A stretch of DNA of 22,829 nucleotides from DASUUI01 sp964577965. GTDB taxonomy: Bacteria > Gemmatimonadota > Gemmatimonadetes > Gemmatimonadales > Gemmatimonadaceae. This document shows positions 1 to 6,653 of this stretch, piece by piece. Location: contig CAZOAT010000036.1 in NCBI GenBank assembly GCA_964577965.1, positions 1 through 22,829 on the forward strand, written 5' to 3'. How positions within the stretch are numbered: the first letter of the stretch is position 1; each line of letters begins with the position of its first letter. The position numbers were made by a program, and so were the translations under genes. The notes under the pieces were generated by a model. It was not told the DNA's origin and ran no database searches. It saw only the letters and a program-made list of their open reading frames with translations.

Positions 1-74
1 CGGCTCAGCAGCGTCCGCGACGTGCGCGCGCCGCTCTCATCAGCCGGCGTCTCAGGCGGCGTCTCAGCCGTCAT
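1..74 (-). CDS. Start of a yidD-like gene, cut by the window edge
   Basis: An open frame starts with ATG at 74 on the minus strand, overlaps the end of rnpA by 11 nt in another frame, and runs off the window after about 24 codons. The visible peptide is a polar Ala/Pro/Glu-rich lead ending in ARTSRTLLSR. That could run into the first hydrophobic helix of YidD, the small protein that assists YidC membrane insertion. The identification rests mainly on the widespread order rpmH-rnpA-yidD-yidC; no diagnostic YidD motif (the Cys-rich CRFxPTCS region) is inside the window. No other frame here stays open. Confidence 0.4.
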   Translation of the reverse strand, partial: MTAETPPETPADESGARTSRTLLS

Positions 75-354
75 GGCTGAGTCGTCCGGCGATCGCCCGG
101 ATCTCGCTCTCGAGTACTTCGAACGGCCTTCCATAAGCGCGCGGGTTTGCCCGCAGCAACACGTCCTGCGGCGGAAGAATCGGAAGCAGACGCGTGCGTA
201 CCAGCTCACGCAGTCGACGACGAAGCCGGTTGCGCTCCACGATCGTGTGCTGGAATCGCGGTACGACTATTCCCACACGGGGATATGAGAGCGGGGAGAC
301 AAGCGTCCGGACATCGATGAACTCGGCGCGCACTCGTCTCCCCTCCTGCCTCAC
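64..354 (-). CDS. rnpA: Ribonuclease P protein component
   Basis: RnpA binds the RNase P RNA (encoded in this window at 4508-4891) and helps it cleave 5' leaders from pre-tRNA. The basic signature helix RNRLRRRLREL, at about residues 42-52 of this 96-residue frame, is the RNR motif of the family, followed by a typical short C-terminal half. The first canonical in-frame start is GTG at 354, but clear family similarity continues upstream in the same frame (FAFPRRSRLTHKAEIDR, about 355-405), resembling the N-terminus of E. coli RnpA. No ATG, GTG or TTG occurs in that frame before a stop at 448-450. The real protein is therefore probably about 17 residues longer, with a non-canonical start (CTG at 381 is one option) or a sequence error. 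It lies 3' of rpmH, as is usual. Confidence 0.9.
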   Translation of the reverse strand: MRQEGRRVRAEFIDVRTLVSPLSYPRVGIVVPRFQHTIVERNRLRRRLRELVRTRLLPILPPQDVLLRANPRAYGRPFEVLESEIRAIAGRLSHDG

Positions 355-412
355 ACGATCAATCTCTGCCTTGTGCGTCAGCCGGGAGCGACGCGGGAAG
401 GCAAACCCTCCG

Positions 413-577
413 CTACGCTGCGGCGTACTTGGAGGGAATCCTGACGGTCAGCCGCTTGCGGCCCTTCTTCCGGCGGCGGCTCAGAACTTCGCGGCCCCAC
501 TTGGTCGCCATACGCGCGCGAAAACCGTGCGTGCGAACGCGGCGCTTGTTGCGCGGCCGATAGGTGGGCTTGCCCAT
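413..577 (-). CDS. rpmH: 50S ribosomal protein L34
   Basis: This 54-residue, very basic protein begins MGKPTYRPRNKRRVRTHGF and continues with RARMATKWGREVL and SRRRKKGRKRLTV, which is the whole L34 signature (usual length 44-54). It is a structural protein of the large ribosomal subunit. The start is ATG at 577, preceded by GGAG at a 6-nt distance. It is the first gene of the minus-strand rpmH-rnpA-yidD run and is divergent from dnaA, the standard arrangement beside bacterial origins. The C-terminus (IPSKYAAA) is slightly longer than in E. coli. Confidence 0.97.
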   Translation of the reverse strand: MGKPTYRPRNKRRVRTHGFRARMATKWGREVLSRRRKKGRKRLTVRIPSKYAAA

Positions 578-626
578 TACTTACTCCGAATGCGATGGCG
601 TGCGTGATGTCTGAATGAAGCGGCTA

Positions 627-655
627 AAGCTAATCCCCGCCGACACATACGACAA
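627..655 (-). promoter_or_regulatory. Candidate rpmH promoter
   Basis: On the minus strand TTGTCG (650-655) and TAGCTT (627-632) are separated by 17 bp. This predicts a transcript starting near 620 and a leader of about 43 nt that holds the rpmH Shine-Dalgarno. Hexamer matches are moderate (4/6 and 3/6), so the call depends on spacing and position. Confidence 0.4.
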
Positions 656-680
656 GCTCGGTCAGCTGCCGCCCAGTGAT

Positions 681-709
681 TTGACTTTTCCACATTGCGC
701 CCGTAGCTT
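681..709 (+). promoter_or_regulatory. Candidate dnaA promoter
   Basis: TTGACT (681-686), a 17-bp spacer and TAGCTT (704-709) fit a sigma-70-type promoter, with a start near 716 and a leader of about 27 nt before dnaA. The -35 is strong (5/6) and the -10 weak (3/6). The leader shows no convincing Shine-Dalgarno. A DnaA-box-like 9-mer starts on the last base of the -35 and lies otherwise in the spacer. Confidence 0.45.
686..694 (+). promoter_or_regulatory. DnaA box within the dnaA promoter
   Basis: TTTTCCACA differs from the DnaA-box consensus TTATCCACA at one base. Its placement across the dnaA promoter spacer suggests that DnaA represses its own transcription, as documented for E. coli dnaA. 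It could also contribute to an origin segment upstream of dnaA. Confidence 0.5.
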
Positions 710-742
710 CGCTCCCCCTCGCTCCACCCTCTCACGCAGTTC

Positions 743-2128
743 ATGGATCTCTCACCGGTCGAAGTCTGGACGCGCCTCCTCACTCGCGCACGCCAGGACC
801 TCCCCGAACAGACATTTCGCACCTGGCTGGAGCCGACCGAGGCCCTCCGTCTCGATGAGTCGACTCTCGTGGTCGGTACCCATGACGGCTTCATGGCCGA
901 CTGGAACGAGAAGCGATACACCGAACTGCTGGAGAGCTACGGTCCGGTCGTTCTCGGCGAGCCGATCCGTGTGGTCTTTGAGGTCCACGGGGAGCGGAAG
1001 ACCAGATCGCAGATGGATCTGTTCGTCGCGCCCCCGGCCGCGCCCGAGCCCGGGGCCGCCCCAACCCCGACGTCGTCCCCGCTGAACGAGCGATACACCT
1101 TCGGCCACTTCGTAGTCGGAAAGTCAAACGAACTCGCTGCCGCCGCCGCACACGCCGTCGCTCAGGCGCCAGGGAAGGTCTACAACCCTCTATTCGTCTA
1201 CGGAGCTACGGGACTCGGCAAGACGCACCTCATGCAGGCGATCGCGCACGAGATTCTGGCTCGTCAGCCCGGGACGAGGATCACCTTCATCGGGACGGAG
1301 CAGTTCACCAACGACCTGGTCACGTCAATCCAGACACGGACGACGGTGGACTTCAGGCGCCGGTACCGTGAGATCGACCTGCTACTTGTGGACGACGTGC
1401 ACTTCCTCCGTGGCAAGGAAACCACCCAGGAGGAGTTCTTCAACACGTTCAACGCCCTGTACGAAGCGGGTCGCCAGATCGTGTTGACCAGCGACCGGCT
1501 TCCGACGGAGATCCCCGGCCTCGAAGGGCGACTGGTGAGCCGCTTTCAGTGGGGGATGGTCGCCGACATCGATCTCCCGGATCTCGAGCACCGGATCGCG
1601 ATCCTGCAGCACAAGGCGCAGATGGACCACCTCGAGATGACCATCCCGGAGGATGTCATCCGCTTCATCGCCGAGCACGTCCGCTCGAGCGTGCGGGAGC
1701 TCGAGGGGTCGATCATCAAACTGCTGGCTTACTCCTCGCTGAAGCACCGCGAGGTGACGATGGAACTGGCGCGCGAGGCGCTGCGGGACAAGCTGCAGCG
1801 TTCGGCGCTGGCCACGGCGGCACACGGTCCGCGCCTGGATATCTCTACGATTCAGGAGGCTGTGGCGCGGGACTGGGGAGTCACCACCGAAGGATTATGC
1901 TCCAAGGCACGCACCCAGACGCTGACAGTGCCGCGGCAGATCGCTATGCTGCTCACACGCGAGTTGCTTGGCACTCAGCTGGTGGAGATCGGTGTCGCAT
2001 TCGGCGGGCGGGACCATTCCACTGTAATCCACAGCCTGGAGAAGGCCGCTGAACGGATCGCCGCCGATCCCACCATCGAGCGGAGGGTGTCGAGACTGCG
2101 GGCGAGCCTCTCCGCGCTGGCGCCATAA
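743..2128 (+). CDS. dnaA: Chromosomal replication initiator DnaA
   Basis: DnaA binds origin boxes, oligomerises with ATP and melts oriC. All four domains are visible in 461 residues. Domain I (about 1-85) is followed by a short Pro/Ala linker (about 96-113). The AAA+ core has Walker A GATGLGKT (144-151), Walker B LLLVDD (203-208), sensor I LTSD (238-241), the box VII arginine region GRLVSRF (252-258) and sensor II around RELEG (308-312). Domain IV contains the DNA-binding signature GGRDHSTVIHS (411-421). Length and motif order are normal, so the protein should be functional. The start ATG at 743 gives the expected domain I beginning (LSPVEVWTRLL). It is divergent from rpmH and upstream of dnaN, and a DnaA box in its promoter suggests autoregulation. 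Confidence 0.99.
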   Translation: MDLSPVEVWTRLLTRARQDLPEQTFRTWLEPTEALRLDESTLVVGTHDGFMADWNEKRYTELLESYGPVVLGEPIRVVFEVHGERKTRSQMDLFVAPPAAPEPGAAPTPTSSPLNERYTFGHFVVGKSNELAAAAAHAVAQAPGKVYNPLFVYGATGLGKTHLMQAIAHEILARQPGTRITFIGTEQFTNDLVTSIQTRTTVDFRRRYREIDLLLVDDVHFLRGKETTQEEFFNTFNALYEAGRQIVLTSDRLPTEIPGLEGRLVSRFQWGMVADIDLPDLEHRIAILQHKAQMDHLEMTIPEDVIRFIAEHVRSSVRELEGSIIKLLAYSSLKHREVTMELAREALRDKLQRSALATAAHGPRLDISTIQEAVARDWGVTTEGLCSKARTQTLTVPRQIAMLLTRELLGTQLVEIGVAFGGRDHSTVIHSLEKAAERIAADPTIERRVSRLRASLSALAP

Positions 2129-2406
2129 TGCTCGCAATGAGAGGTGATCAGATGGCTTTGAGGACGATTTCCCCAGCATTCAGCCGGACATGACGGGTTC
2201 CATCAGAAAAGATGCAATCCCACAATGAACTGACATTACCCGTATTGCCCTAACCGCATGATAGACCATACGTTGTTGCGGTTTCCACAGTTGCCAACAC
2301 CTCTACATCTACTGCTACGACTCCGTCATTTAGAGAAGTCAGTAAAGACGGATCGAGTGGATAAAGAGGAGCTGACCTCAGCCGTAATCGAGAACTCGAG
2401 AATCGA
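2129..2406. other. Candidate replication origin (oriC) between dnaA and dnaN
   Basis: This 278-bp non-coding spacer is visibly richer in A/T than its flanks and sits where oriC is found in many bacteria. It holds a DnaA-box-like site with one mismatch on the minus strand (TTATCCACT, 2356-2364) and a weaker one, GTTTCCACA (2281-2289, two mismatches). TTTCCCCAG and CCCACA fragments occur near 2170 and 2219. The box number is small for an oriC, so this is an inference from position plus partial motifs. The dnaN promoter must also lie here, but I could not assign it with confidence. Confidence 0.5.
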
Positions 2407-3522
2407 ATGCGCTTCACCATAACGCGGGAGAAGCTTCAGGAGGGTCTCGGAGCGGTCGCGGCCAGTATCCCGACCAAGACGACGCTCCCTGTCCTTGCCA
2501 ACATCCTCGTGGAGGCCGTGGACTCTGGGATACGGTTCTCGGGGACGGATTTGGACATTGCAGTCACGACCGAGGTCCCGGCGGACGTGGAGACGCCTGG
2601 AGCCATCACGATCCCTGCACGCAAGCTCTTCGACATTGCACGGGAGCTTCCTCCGGCCCCGGTGCGAATCACCACGTCCGGTGAGCAGCGTGCGGTGCTG
2701 GAGTGCGGCCGTTCGAAGTTCAAACTGCTGGGTCTTCCACGTGACGAATTCCCCACATTCCCGGCTGTAAAGTTTGGGGAAAGCTGGAGAATACGTTCAG
2801 GCGACCTGCACAAGCTGATCGGTCATACCGTGTTCGCTGTTTCGACGGAAGAAAGCCGGCCGATTCTCAATGGCGTGCTTTGGGAATTCCGGCCCACAGG
2901 CATGCGTATGGTCGCTACGAACGGTCATCGCCTGGCGCGGATGGAAGTTCCTTCAGGTGGAGATATACCGGCCAGCCCATCGGATCTGATCGTTCCGCCC
3001 AAGGCGCTGGAGCAGGTCCGGAGACTGTTCCCTGCCGACGAGGAACTGGAGATCGGGCGCGGCGAGAACCACATAGGCTTCCGCTCGCCGTTCACGGCGG
3101 TGTACACGCGGCTGATCGAGGGCCCGTATCCGAATTACGAGCAGGTGATTCCCCGTGACAACGACAAGTACGCGATCGCCGACAAGCAGGCGCTCATGGC
3201 AACGCTTCGCCGTGTCGCGATAGTGGCGTCAGATCAGACACACCGGATCCGGCTTTCCTTCAACGCGGGGCTCCTGAAGTTCAGCGTCCAGACACCGGAT
3301 CTCGGCGAGGCATCGGACGAGCTTCCGATCCGTTACGAGGGAGACCCGCTCGATATCGGATTCAACGCGACGTATCTGATGGAGATTCTCAGGTACATGC
3401 CGACCGATGAGGTCAGGTTGACGTTCAAGGCGCCGGAGCGGGCGGCGACCATGGAGCCGGAGGGCTGGGACGATCCGGCCAAGTATCTCTGCCTGGTCAT
3501 GCCACTACGGTTGGTCGACTAG
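2407..3522 (+). CDS. dnaN: DNA polymerase III beta subunit (sliding clamp)
   Basis: DnaN forms the dimeric ring that tethers replicative polymerase and other clamp-binding proteins to DNA. The 371-residue length and three-domain layout are normal. The N-terminal MRFTITREKLQEGLGAVAAS, followed by PTKTTLPVLANIL, is characteristic. The middle-domain phrase EESRPILNGVLWEF and GHRLARMEV are conserved, as is the end YLCLVMPLRL, whose P-M/L-R-L tail lines the client-binding pocket. The start ATG at 2407 agrees with the family N-terminus. No good Shine-Dalgarno stands directly before it; an AGAGGAG lies about 36 nt upstream, too far to serve. It follows dnaA in the same direction across the candidate oriC. 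Confidence 0.99.
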   Translation: MRFTITREKLQEGLGAVAASIPTKTTLPVLANILVEAVDSGIRFSGTDLDIAVTTEVPADVETPGAITIPARKLFDIARELPPAPVRITTSGEQRAVLECGRSKFKLLGLPRDEFPTFPAVKFGESWRIRSGDLHKLIGHTVFAVSTEESRPILNGVLWEFRPTGMRMVATNGHRLARMEVPSGGDIPASPSDLIVPPKALEQVRRLFPADEELEIGRGENHIGFRSPFTAVYTRLIEGPYPNYEQVIPRDNDKYAIADKQALMATLRRVAIVASDQTHRIRLSFNAGLLKFSVQTPDLGEASDELPIRYEGDPLDIGFNATYLMEILRYMPTDEVRLTFKAPERAATMEPEGWDDPAKYLCLVMPLRLVD

Positions 3523-3583
3523 CTACGGATCACGGCTGGCAGTCATGAGTTGCGTCAGTCATCAGTAGTCGGAAACCTGCGGA

Positions 3584-3605
3584 TGCCCGGTTTCGCCACT
3601 GGGCA
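3584..3605 (+). terminator. Possible dnaN terminator hairpin
   Basis: TGCCCGGT (3584-3591) can pair with ACTGGGCA (3598-3605), eight pairs including one G-U, around a six-base loop. It lies about 60 bp after the dnaN stop. No T-tract follows, so intrinsic termination is uncertain. Confidence 0.35.
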
Positions 3606-3699
3606 CTGACCCGACTCAGTACTGAGAGTTTGGCGCCTGCCAGGCGTGATCCCGTACCGCGAAGGTCCAGTGGCATATCCCTCGCAACGGCTGCCTGCC

Positions 3700-4287
3700 A
3701 TGACTCCGTTCAGGGTCGGCTACTTCGTGGGCAGCCTTGCGAAAGCATCAATCAACCGGAAGCTCTCGCTTGCACTGGTGCGTCTCGCACCGGAAGAGCT
3801 GGAGATGAAGGAGCTCCCGTACTCCGACCTCCCGCTGTACAGCTACGACTACGACGCTGATTACCCTCCGGTTGCGAGGGCATTCAAGGAAGCGATTGCG
3901 TCGGTCGACGCCGTGCTCTTTATCACGCCGGAATACAACCGCTCGATACCGGGGCCGTTGAAGAACGCGATCGATTGGGCAAGCCGTCCGTATGGTCAGA
4001 ACTCATTCGAGCGGAAGCCCTCGGCAGTCATTGGCACTTCACCCGGCAAGATCGGTACAGCCGTCGGACAGCAGCATCTGCGGAGCATACTGGGCTACTG
4101 CAACTCACCGCAGATGAATTCACCGGAAGCCTACATTCAGTTCCTGCCTGACTTGATCACAGGTGACGGGAACGTGACCAACGAATCGACGGAAAAGTTT
4201 CTCCGCAACTTCATGACCGAGCTGCACGGCTTCATAAGCAGGGTTTATACAGTGTTACCCCGTCCGGCGGCTGGCACGGCCCACTAG
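3700..4287 (+). CDS. NAD(P)H-dependent FMN reductase family protein
   Basis: This 195-residue flavodoxin-fold protein belongs to the NADPH-dependent FMN reductase family (chromate/quinone reductases such as ChrR, SsuE-like enzymes). It is expected to reduce FMN, quinones or other acceptors with NAD(P)H in the cytoplasm. Evidence is the N-terminal phosphate-binding loop GSLAKASINR (11-20), the family hallmark TPEYNRSIPGPLKNAIDW (76-93) next to the flavin, and GTSPGKIGTAVGQQHLR further on. ATG at 3700 puts the first beta strand (FRVGYFVGS) at the expected position. An in-frame GTG at 3646 would add an uncharacteristic 18-residue lead. It is monocistronic, followed directly by an SDR gene remnant. 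The exact substrate cannot be read from sequence. Confidence 0.93.
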   Translation: MTPFRVGYFVGSLAKASINRKLSLALVRLAPEELEMKELPYSDLPLYSYDYDADYPPVARAFKEAIASVDAVLFITPEYNRSIPGPLKNAIDWASRPYGQNSFERKPSAVIGTSPGKIGTAVGQQHLRSILGYCNSPQMNSPEAYIQFLPDLITGDGNVTNESTEKFLRNFMTELHGFISRVYTVLPRPAAGTAH

Positions 4288-4299
4288 CCGTGTATCTGG

Positions 4300-4444
4300 T
4301 CCAGCAGGCGAAGAGATGGCGCGGAAGGTGTCTTCGTCCGGGCCGACGCCTCGAAGCCGGAAGATCACGAGGCGCTGGTGCGCGCGGCGGTCGATCGTTA
4401 CCGGGTCGTACTATGCGGTGGACGGAGGGTACCTCGCCAGTTAG
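4300..4444 (+). pseudogene. Remnant of a short-chain dehydrogenase/reductase (SDR)
   Basis: Two disconnected pieces of a classical SDR lie 3' of the FMN reductase. In one frame about 4315-4395 reads DGAEGVFVRADASKPEDHE and then ALVRAAVDRY, which is the stretch around the conserved acidic residue after beta-3 and the following helix. Immediately afterwards, one frame over, 4399-4444 reads TGSYYAVDGGYLAS and a stop, which is the standard SDR C-terminus. The glycine-rich cofactor loop, the NNAG motif and the catalytic Ser-Tyr-Lys are all missing. About 170 codons were therefore deleted between the pieces and the 5' end is also lost. The junction falls in GTTACCGGG, where both ancestral segments probably had TTAC/GG-like sequence. 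It cannot encode an active enzyme. Confidence 0.8.
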
Positions 4445-4472
4445 CTGGTTGCGTGAACCCCCTGGCCAGAGT

Positions 4473-4504
4473 GACAGAGGGCTGCCTTTCGGCAGCCCTC
4501 TGTC
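4473..4504 (-). terminator. Strong hairpin at the 3' end of rnpB
   Basis: GACAGAGGGCTGCC (4473-4486) and GGCAGCCCTCTGTC (4491-4504) form a perfect 14-bp stem. Read on the minus strand the loop is GAAA, a stable GNRA tetraloop. It starts 3 nt past the end of the RNase P RNA. It has no T-tract on either side, so it may act as a terminator with other help or as a 3' processing and stability element. It could also stop plus-strand transcripts from the FMN reductase region. Confidence 0.65.
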
Positions 4505-4507
4505 GTT

Positions 4508-4891
4508 GCGTCGAGTCATCGGCCTGTAAGCCGGGTTCTGTCGAACGGCTTTCACCGCCCGGCGATCATTTCTCTGGGAACGTGATCGCTCACGCCCTCA
4601 AGCAGCCTACCCGCGGCTCAGACGAGGTGGACGCCTCTCGCCGCTTACTTGGCCTTGCTCCGGCTGGGGTTTACCGTGCCGCCCGTGTTACCACGAACGC
4701 GGTGGGCTCTTACCCCACCTTTTCACCCTTACCGCCGCTTTCGCGGCGGCGGTCTGTTTTCTGTGGCACTGTCCGTCGGATTCTCATCCGCCCAGGCATT
4801 ACCTGGCAACCTGTCCATGGAGCCCGGACTTTCCTCGATGAAGTGTGCAAGCAGGGACCTCACCGCGATCGCCCGACCGATGACTCGTCGC
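4508..4891 (-). ncRNA. rnpB: RNase P RNA, bacterial type A
   Basis: This is the catalytic RNA of RNase P. On the minus strand it contains the near-universal GAGGAAAGTCCGGGCTCC (P4 5' region), GGTAAACCCC and the GGTAGGCTGCTTGAG region. At the other end are AGAGAAATGATCGCC and ACAGAACCCGGCTTACAG (P4 3' strand). The ends are set by helix P1: the first bases (complement of 4877-4891) pair with the last (complement of 4508-4522), leaving about 384 nt, a normal type A length. A long GC hairpin with a GAAA loop near 4733-4752 fits P12. A -10-like TATATT sits 7 nt upstream of the predicted 5' end. The protein partner rnpA is about 4 kb away. Confidence 0.97.
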
Positions 4892-4897
4892 ACTCGA

Positions 4898-4903
4898 AAT
4901 ATA
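4898..4903 (-). promoter_or_regulatory. -10 element of rnpB
   Basis: TATATT on the minus strand ends at 4898, which predicts initiation at about 4891, the first base of the P1 helix. I could not find a convincing -35 hexamer upstream. The surrounding short A/T-rich patch stands out in GC-rich sequence. Confidence 0.5.
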
Positions 4904-5072
4904 ACACTTTCTGGTGCTGACGCGGCCCTCATCCGTGCTGACGGACGCCGCTGTGGCGTGTCTTCCTGGCGCAGACTCAAGCAGGCGAGCCGCATCATTT
5001 CTGTGCGCTGATCGTGACCGGTGAGTGACTTCCCCTGCTACAGTGGCGTGCAGCCGCCACCAGAGGAAGACA

Positions 5073-5981
5073 ATGCAACAGTCGTCGGAGTTCGCAGTGT
5101 CCACGATGCTGCCGCCTGCAGAACGCCCCCGCGTGGACGCGGCCAGCCGCGGCCTCTGCCAGCCCGTTCACCGTGACTCGCTCGACGCTGTGCTCTCCGA
5201 CGTGCGGGAGCGACGCGCTCAGGCGGTGCTTTTCTCGGTAGCGAGGTATGGGGTGCTCCCCACCGCCCGCATCGCGACGCTCGTCAGAGAGTTCCCGCAG
5301 GTTCCCGCGATAGCGCTTCTGTCGGCCGATGATCCAGCCACTCCGCACGCTGCGCTGTCGCTCGGCCACCTCGGCGTTCGCACGCTGATCGACGTGCGGC
5401 GCCCGGATGGGTGGGGGCGGCTGCGCGGTGTGCTCATGGCGGAACGCTCGGGAGACGTCGAGCGCGAGGTGCTCGCGCGGCTTACTGTGGACCTGGCTGG
5501 CGTCCCCCGCGATTGCTGGCAGTTCTTCGAGTTGCTGTTCGCCACGGCGCCGCGGGTGCTGACCGTCCGGCAGCTGGCCCTTCAGCTCAGAGTCCTTCCC
5601 AGCACCCTGCTGAGCCGGTTCTTCCGCGCGAAGCTGCCGCCGCCCAAACGGTATCTCTCACTTGCCCGGCTCATCCGGGCCGCCAGGCTGTTCGAGAATC
5701 CGGGCTTCTCGGTCGCAGCCGTCGCCAACCATCTCGAGTACTCATCACCGCAGAGCTTCGGTCGCCACGTGCGGAACGTGATGAAGATGTCGCCGGTCGA
5801 GTTCAGGCACAGGTTCAACGCTCACCTCATGACCGAGCACTTTCGCACAGAGCTGGTCCTGCCTCACCTGGAGGTGCTCCGCTGCTTTCGGCCGGTGAAC
5901 GCGGACCCGGCGTGGGCGAGGCCGGCGGGGAACTTCAGGCCGGAATACAGTCCGTCCGTTGCGAGAGTCGCGGAGCGGTGA
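5073..5981 (+). CDS. AraC-type HTH transcriptional regulator with unrecognised N-terminal domain
   Basis: A DNA-binding protein of 302 residues. Residues about 161-248 resemble the double helix-turn-helix of AraC/XylS regulators: LTVRQLALQLRVLPSTLLSR as the first HTH region, then FSVAAVANHLEYSSPQSFGR and the tail MSPVEFR. Residues about 35-125 alternate hydrophobic strands and helices (AVLFSVARYGVL, PAIALLSADDP, VRTLIDVRRPDGW), somewhat like a degenerate response-regulator receiver. I see no clear phospho-acceptor Asp in the usual strand context, so that reading is tentative. ATG at 5073 follows GAGGA at 5 nt and is preferred over GTG at 5025. It is convergent with pyrE and next to rnpB; target genes cannot be inferred. 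Confidence 0.8.
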   Translation: MQQSSEFAVSTMLPPAERPRVDAASRGLCQPVHRDSLDAVLSDVRERRAQAVLFSVARYGVLPTARIATLVREFPQVPAIALLSADDPATPHAALSLGHLGVRTLIDVRRPDGWGRLRGVLMAERSGDVEREVLARLTVDLAGVPRDCWQFFELLFATAPRVLTVRQLALQLRVLPSTLLSRFFRAKLPPPKRYLSLARLIRAARLFENPGFSVAAVANHLEYSSPQSFGRHVRNVMKMSPVEFRHRFNAHLMTEHFRTELVLPHLEVLRCFRPVNADPAWARPAGNFRPEYSPSVARVAER

Positions 5982-6010
5982 GGCAAGTGACCGACAGCCG
6001 CGGCTGCCTC
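5980..6010. terminator. Possible bidirectional hairpin between convergent genes
   Basis: GAGGCA (5980-5985) can pair with TGCCTC (6005-6010), and the interior holds the palindrome CAGCCGCGGCTG (5995-6006). It occupies the 36-bp gap between the stops of the AraC-type gene and pyrE. There is no T-tract, so this is weak. Confidence 0.25.
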
Positions 6011-6017
6011 GGAGCGC

Positions 6018-6593
6018 TCACGCGGATGCGTGACTTTGCCTGGCCAGGGCAATTACCTCGCGCGCGGTTGCAAGTGCGATCACCGGGTACCCCTGTGCTT
6101 CGATAGCTTCGCGACCTCCCTCCTCGCGGTCCAGTACCGCGAGCACGCCGATCACGCGCGCATTCTCGTGCTCCACCGCGGCCGCGGCGGTGAGGGCCGA
6201 GGCTCCGGTGGTGATGACGTCCTCCACTATCACCACCCTGTCGCCTTCCATGAAGGGGCCCTCGATTCGCCGTCGAGTCCCGTGCGTCTTCACGTCCTTC
6301 CGGACGGAGAAGGCGCGCAGTAACCGCCCACTCTCCAGAGCACTGGCGAATGCAATGGCGTAAGCGACCGGATCTGCGCCCATCGTGAGGCCGCCTGCCG
6401 AGTCCGCTTCCCAGCCACGCTCCCGCAGGGCGCTCAGCCCTGCGGCGCCGACGGCCCGGAGGCCCTCGGGGCTCATCGTCGTGAGACGCGCATCGACGTA
6501 ATAGTCCGAGCGTTTACCTGAGCTGAGCGTAAATTCTCCGAACTCCACCGAACGTTCAGCGAGTAACTGTACCAGCTCGATGCGCGGATCCAT
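6018..6593 (-). CDS. pyrE: Orotate phosphoribosyltransferase
   Basis: PyrE joins orotate and PRPP to make orotidine 5'-phosphate in pyrimidine synthesis. The 191-residue protein has the orotate-side motif FTLSSGKRSDYYVDAR (21-36). It also has the flexible catalytic loop SVRKDVKTHG (96-105) with its key lysines, and the PRPP-binding signature VVIVEDVITTGAS (120-132). Two starts are possible: ATG at 6617 and ATG at 6593. I chose 6593 because homologous sequence begins there and a TTGACG-17-TAACCT promoter ends 8 nt before it. Transcription would then begin about 2 nt upstream of this ATG, inside the longer frame. There is no Shine-Dalgarno for either, so a leaderless mRNA is likely. It stands alone, divergent from a histidine kinase gene. 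Confidence 0.96.
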   Translation of the reverse strand: MDPRIELVQLLAERSVEFGEFTLSSGKRSDYYVDARLTTMSPEGLRAVGAAGLSALRERGWEADSAGGLTMGADPVAYAIAFASALESGRLLRAFSVRKDVKTHGTRRRIEGPFMEGDRVVIVEDVITTGASALTAAAAVEHENARVIGVLAVLDREEGGREAIEAQGYPVIALATAREVIALARQSHASA

Positions 6594-6601
6594 TGGCGCG
6601 C

Positions 6602-6630
6602 AGGTTACGCGCGGCATCTGGGCGCGTCAA
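6602..6630 (-). promoter_or_regulatory. pyrE promoter, probably leaderless
   Basis: Minus strand: TTGACG (6625-6630), a 17-bp spacer, and TAACCT (6602-6607). The predicted start is about 6595, two nt before the ATG at 6593. The -35 matches 5/6. Confidence 0.55.
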
Positions 6631-6653
6631 CACAACGAGGAACTGCCCACGCA

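Noticed and set aside
4733..4752. GC-rich hairpin that looks like a terminator
   Set aside because: It is internal to RNase P RNA and fits helix P12.
4378..5011. Open frames across the RNase P RNA region
   Set aside because: The sequence there is a well-conserved structural RNA on the minus strand; the frames are incidental.
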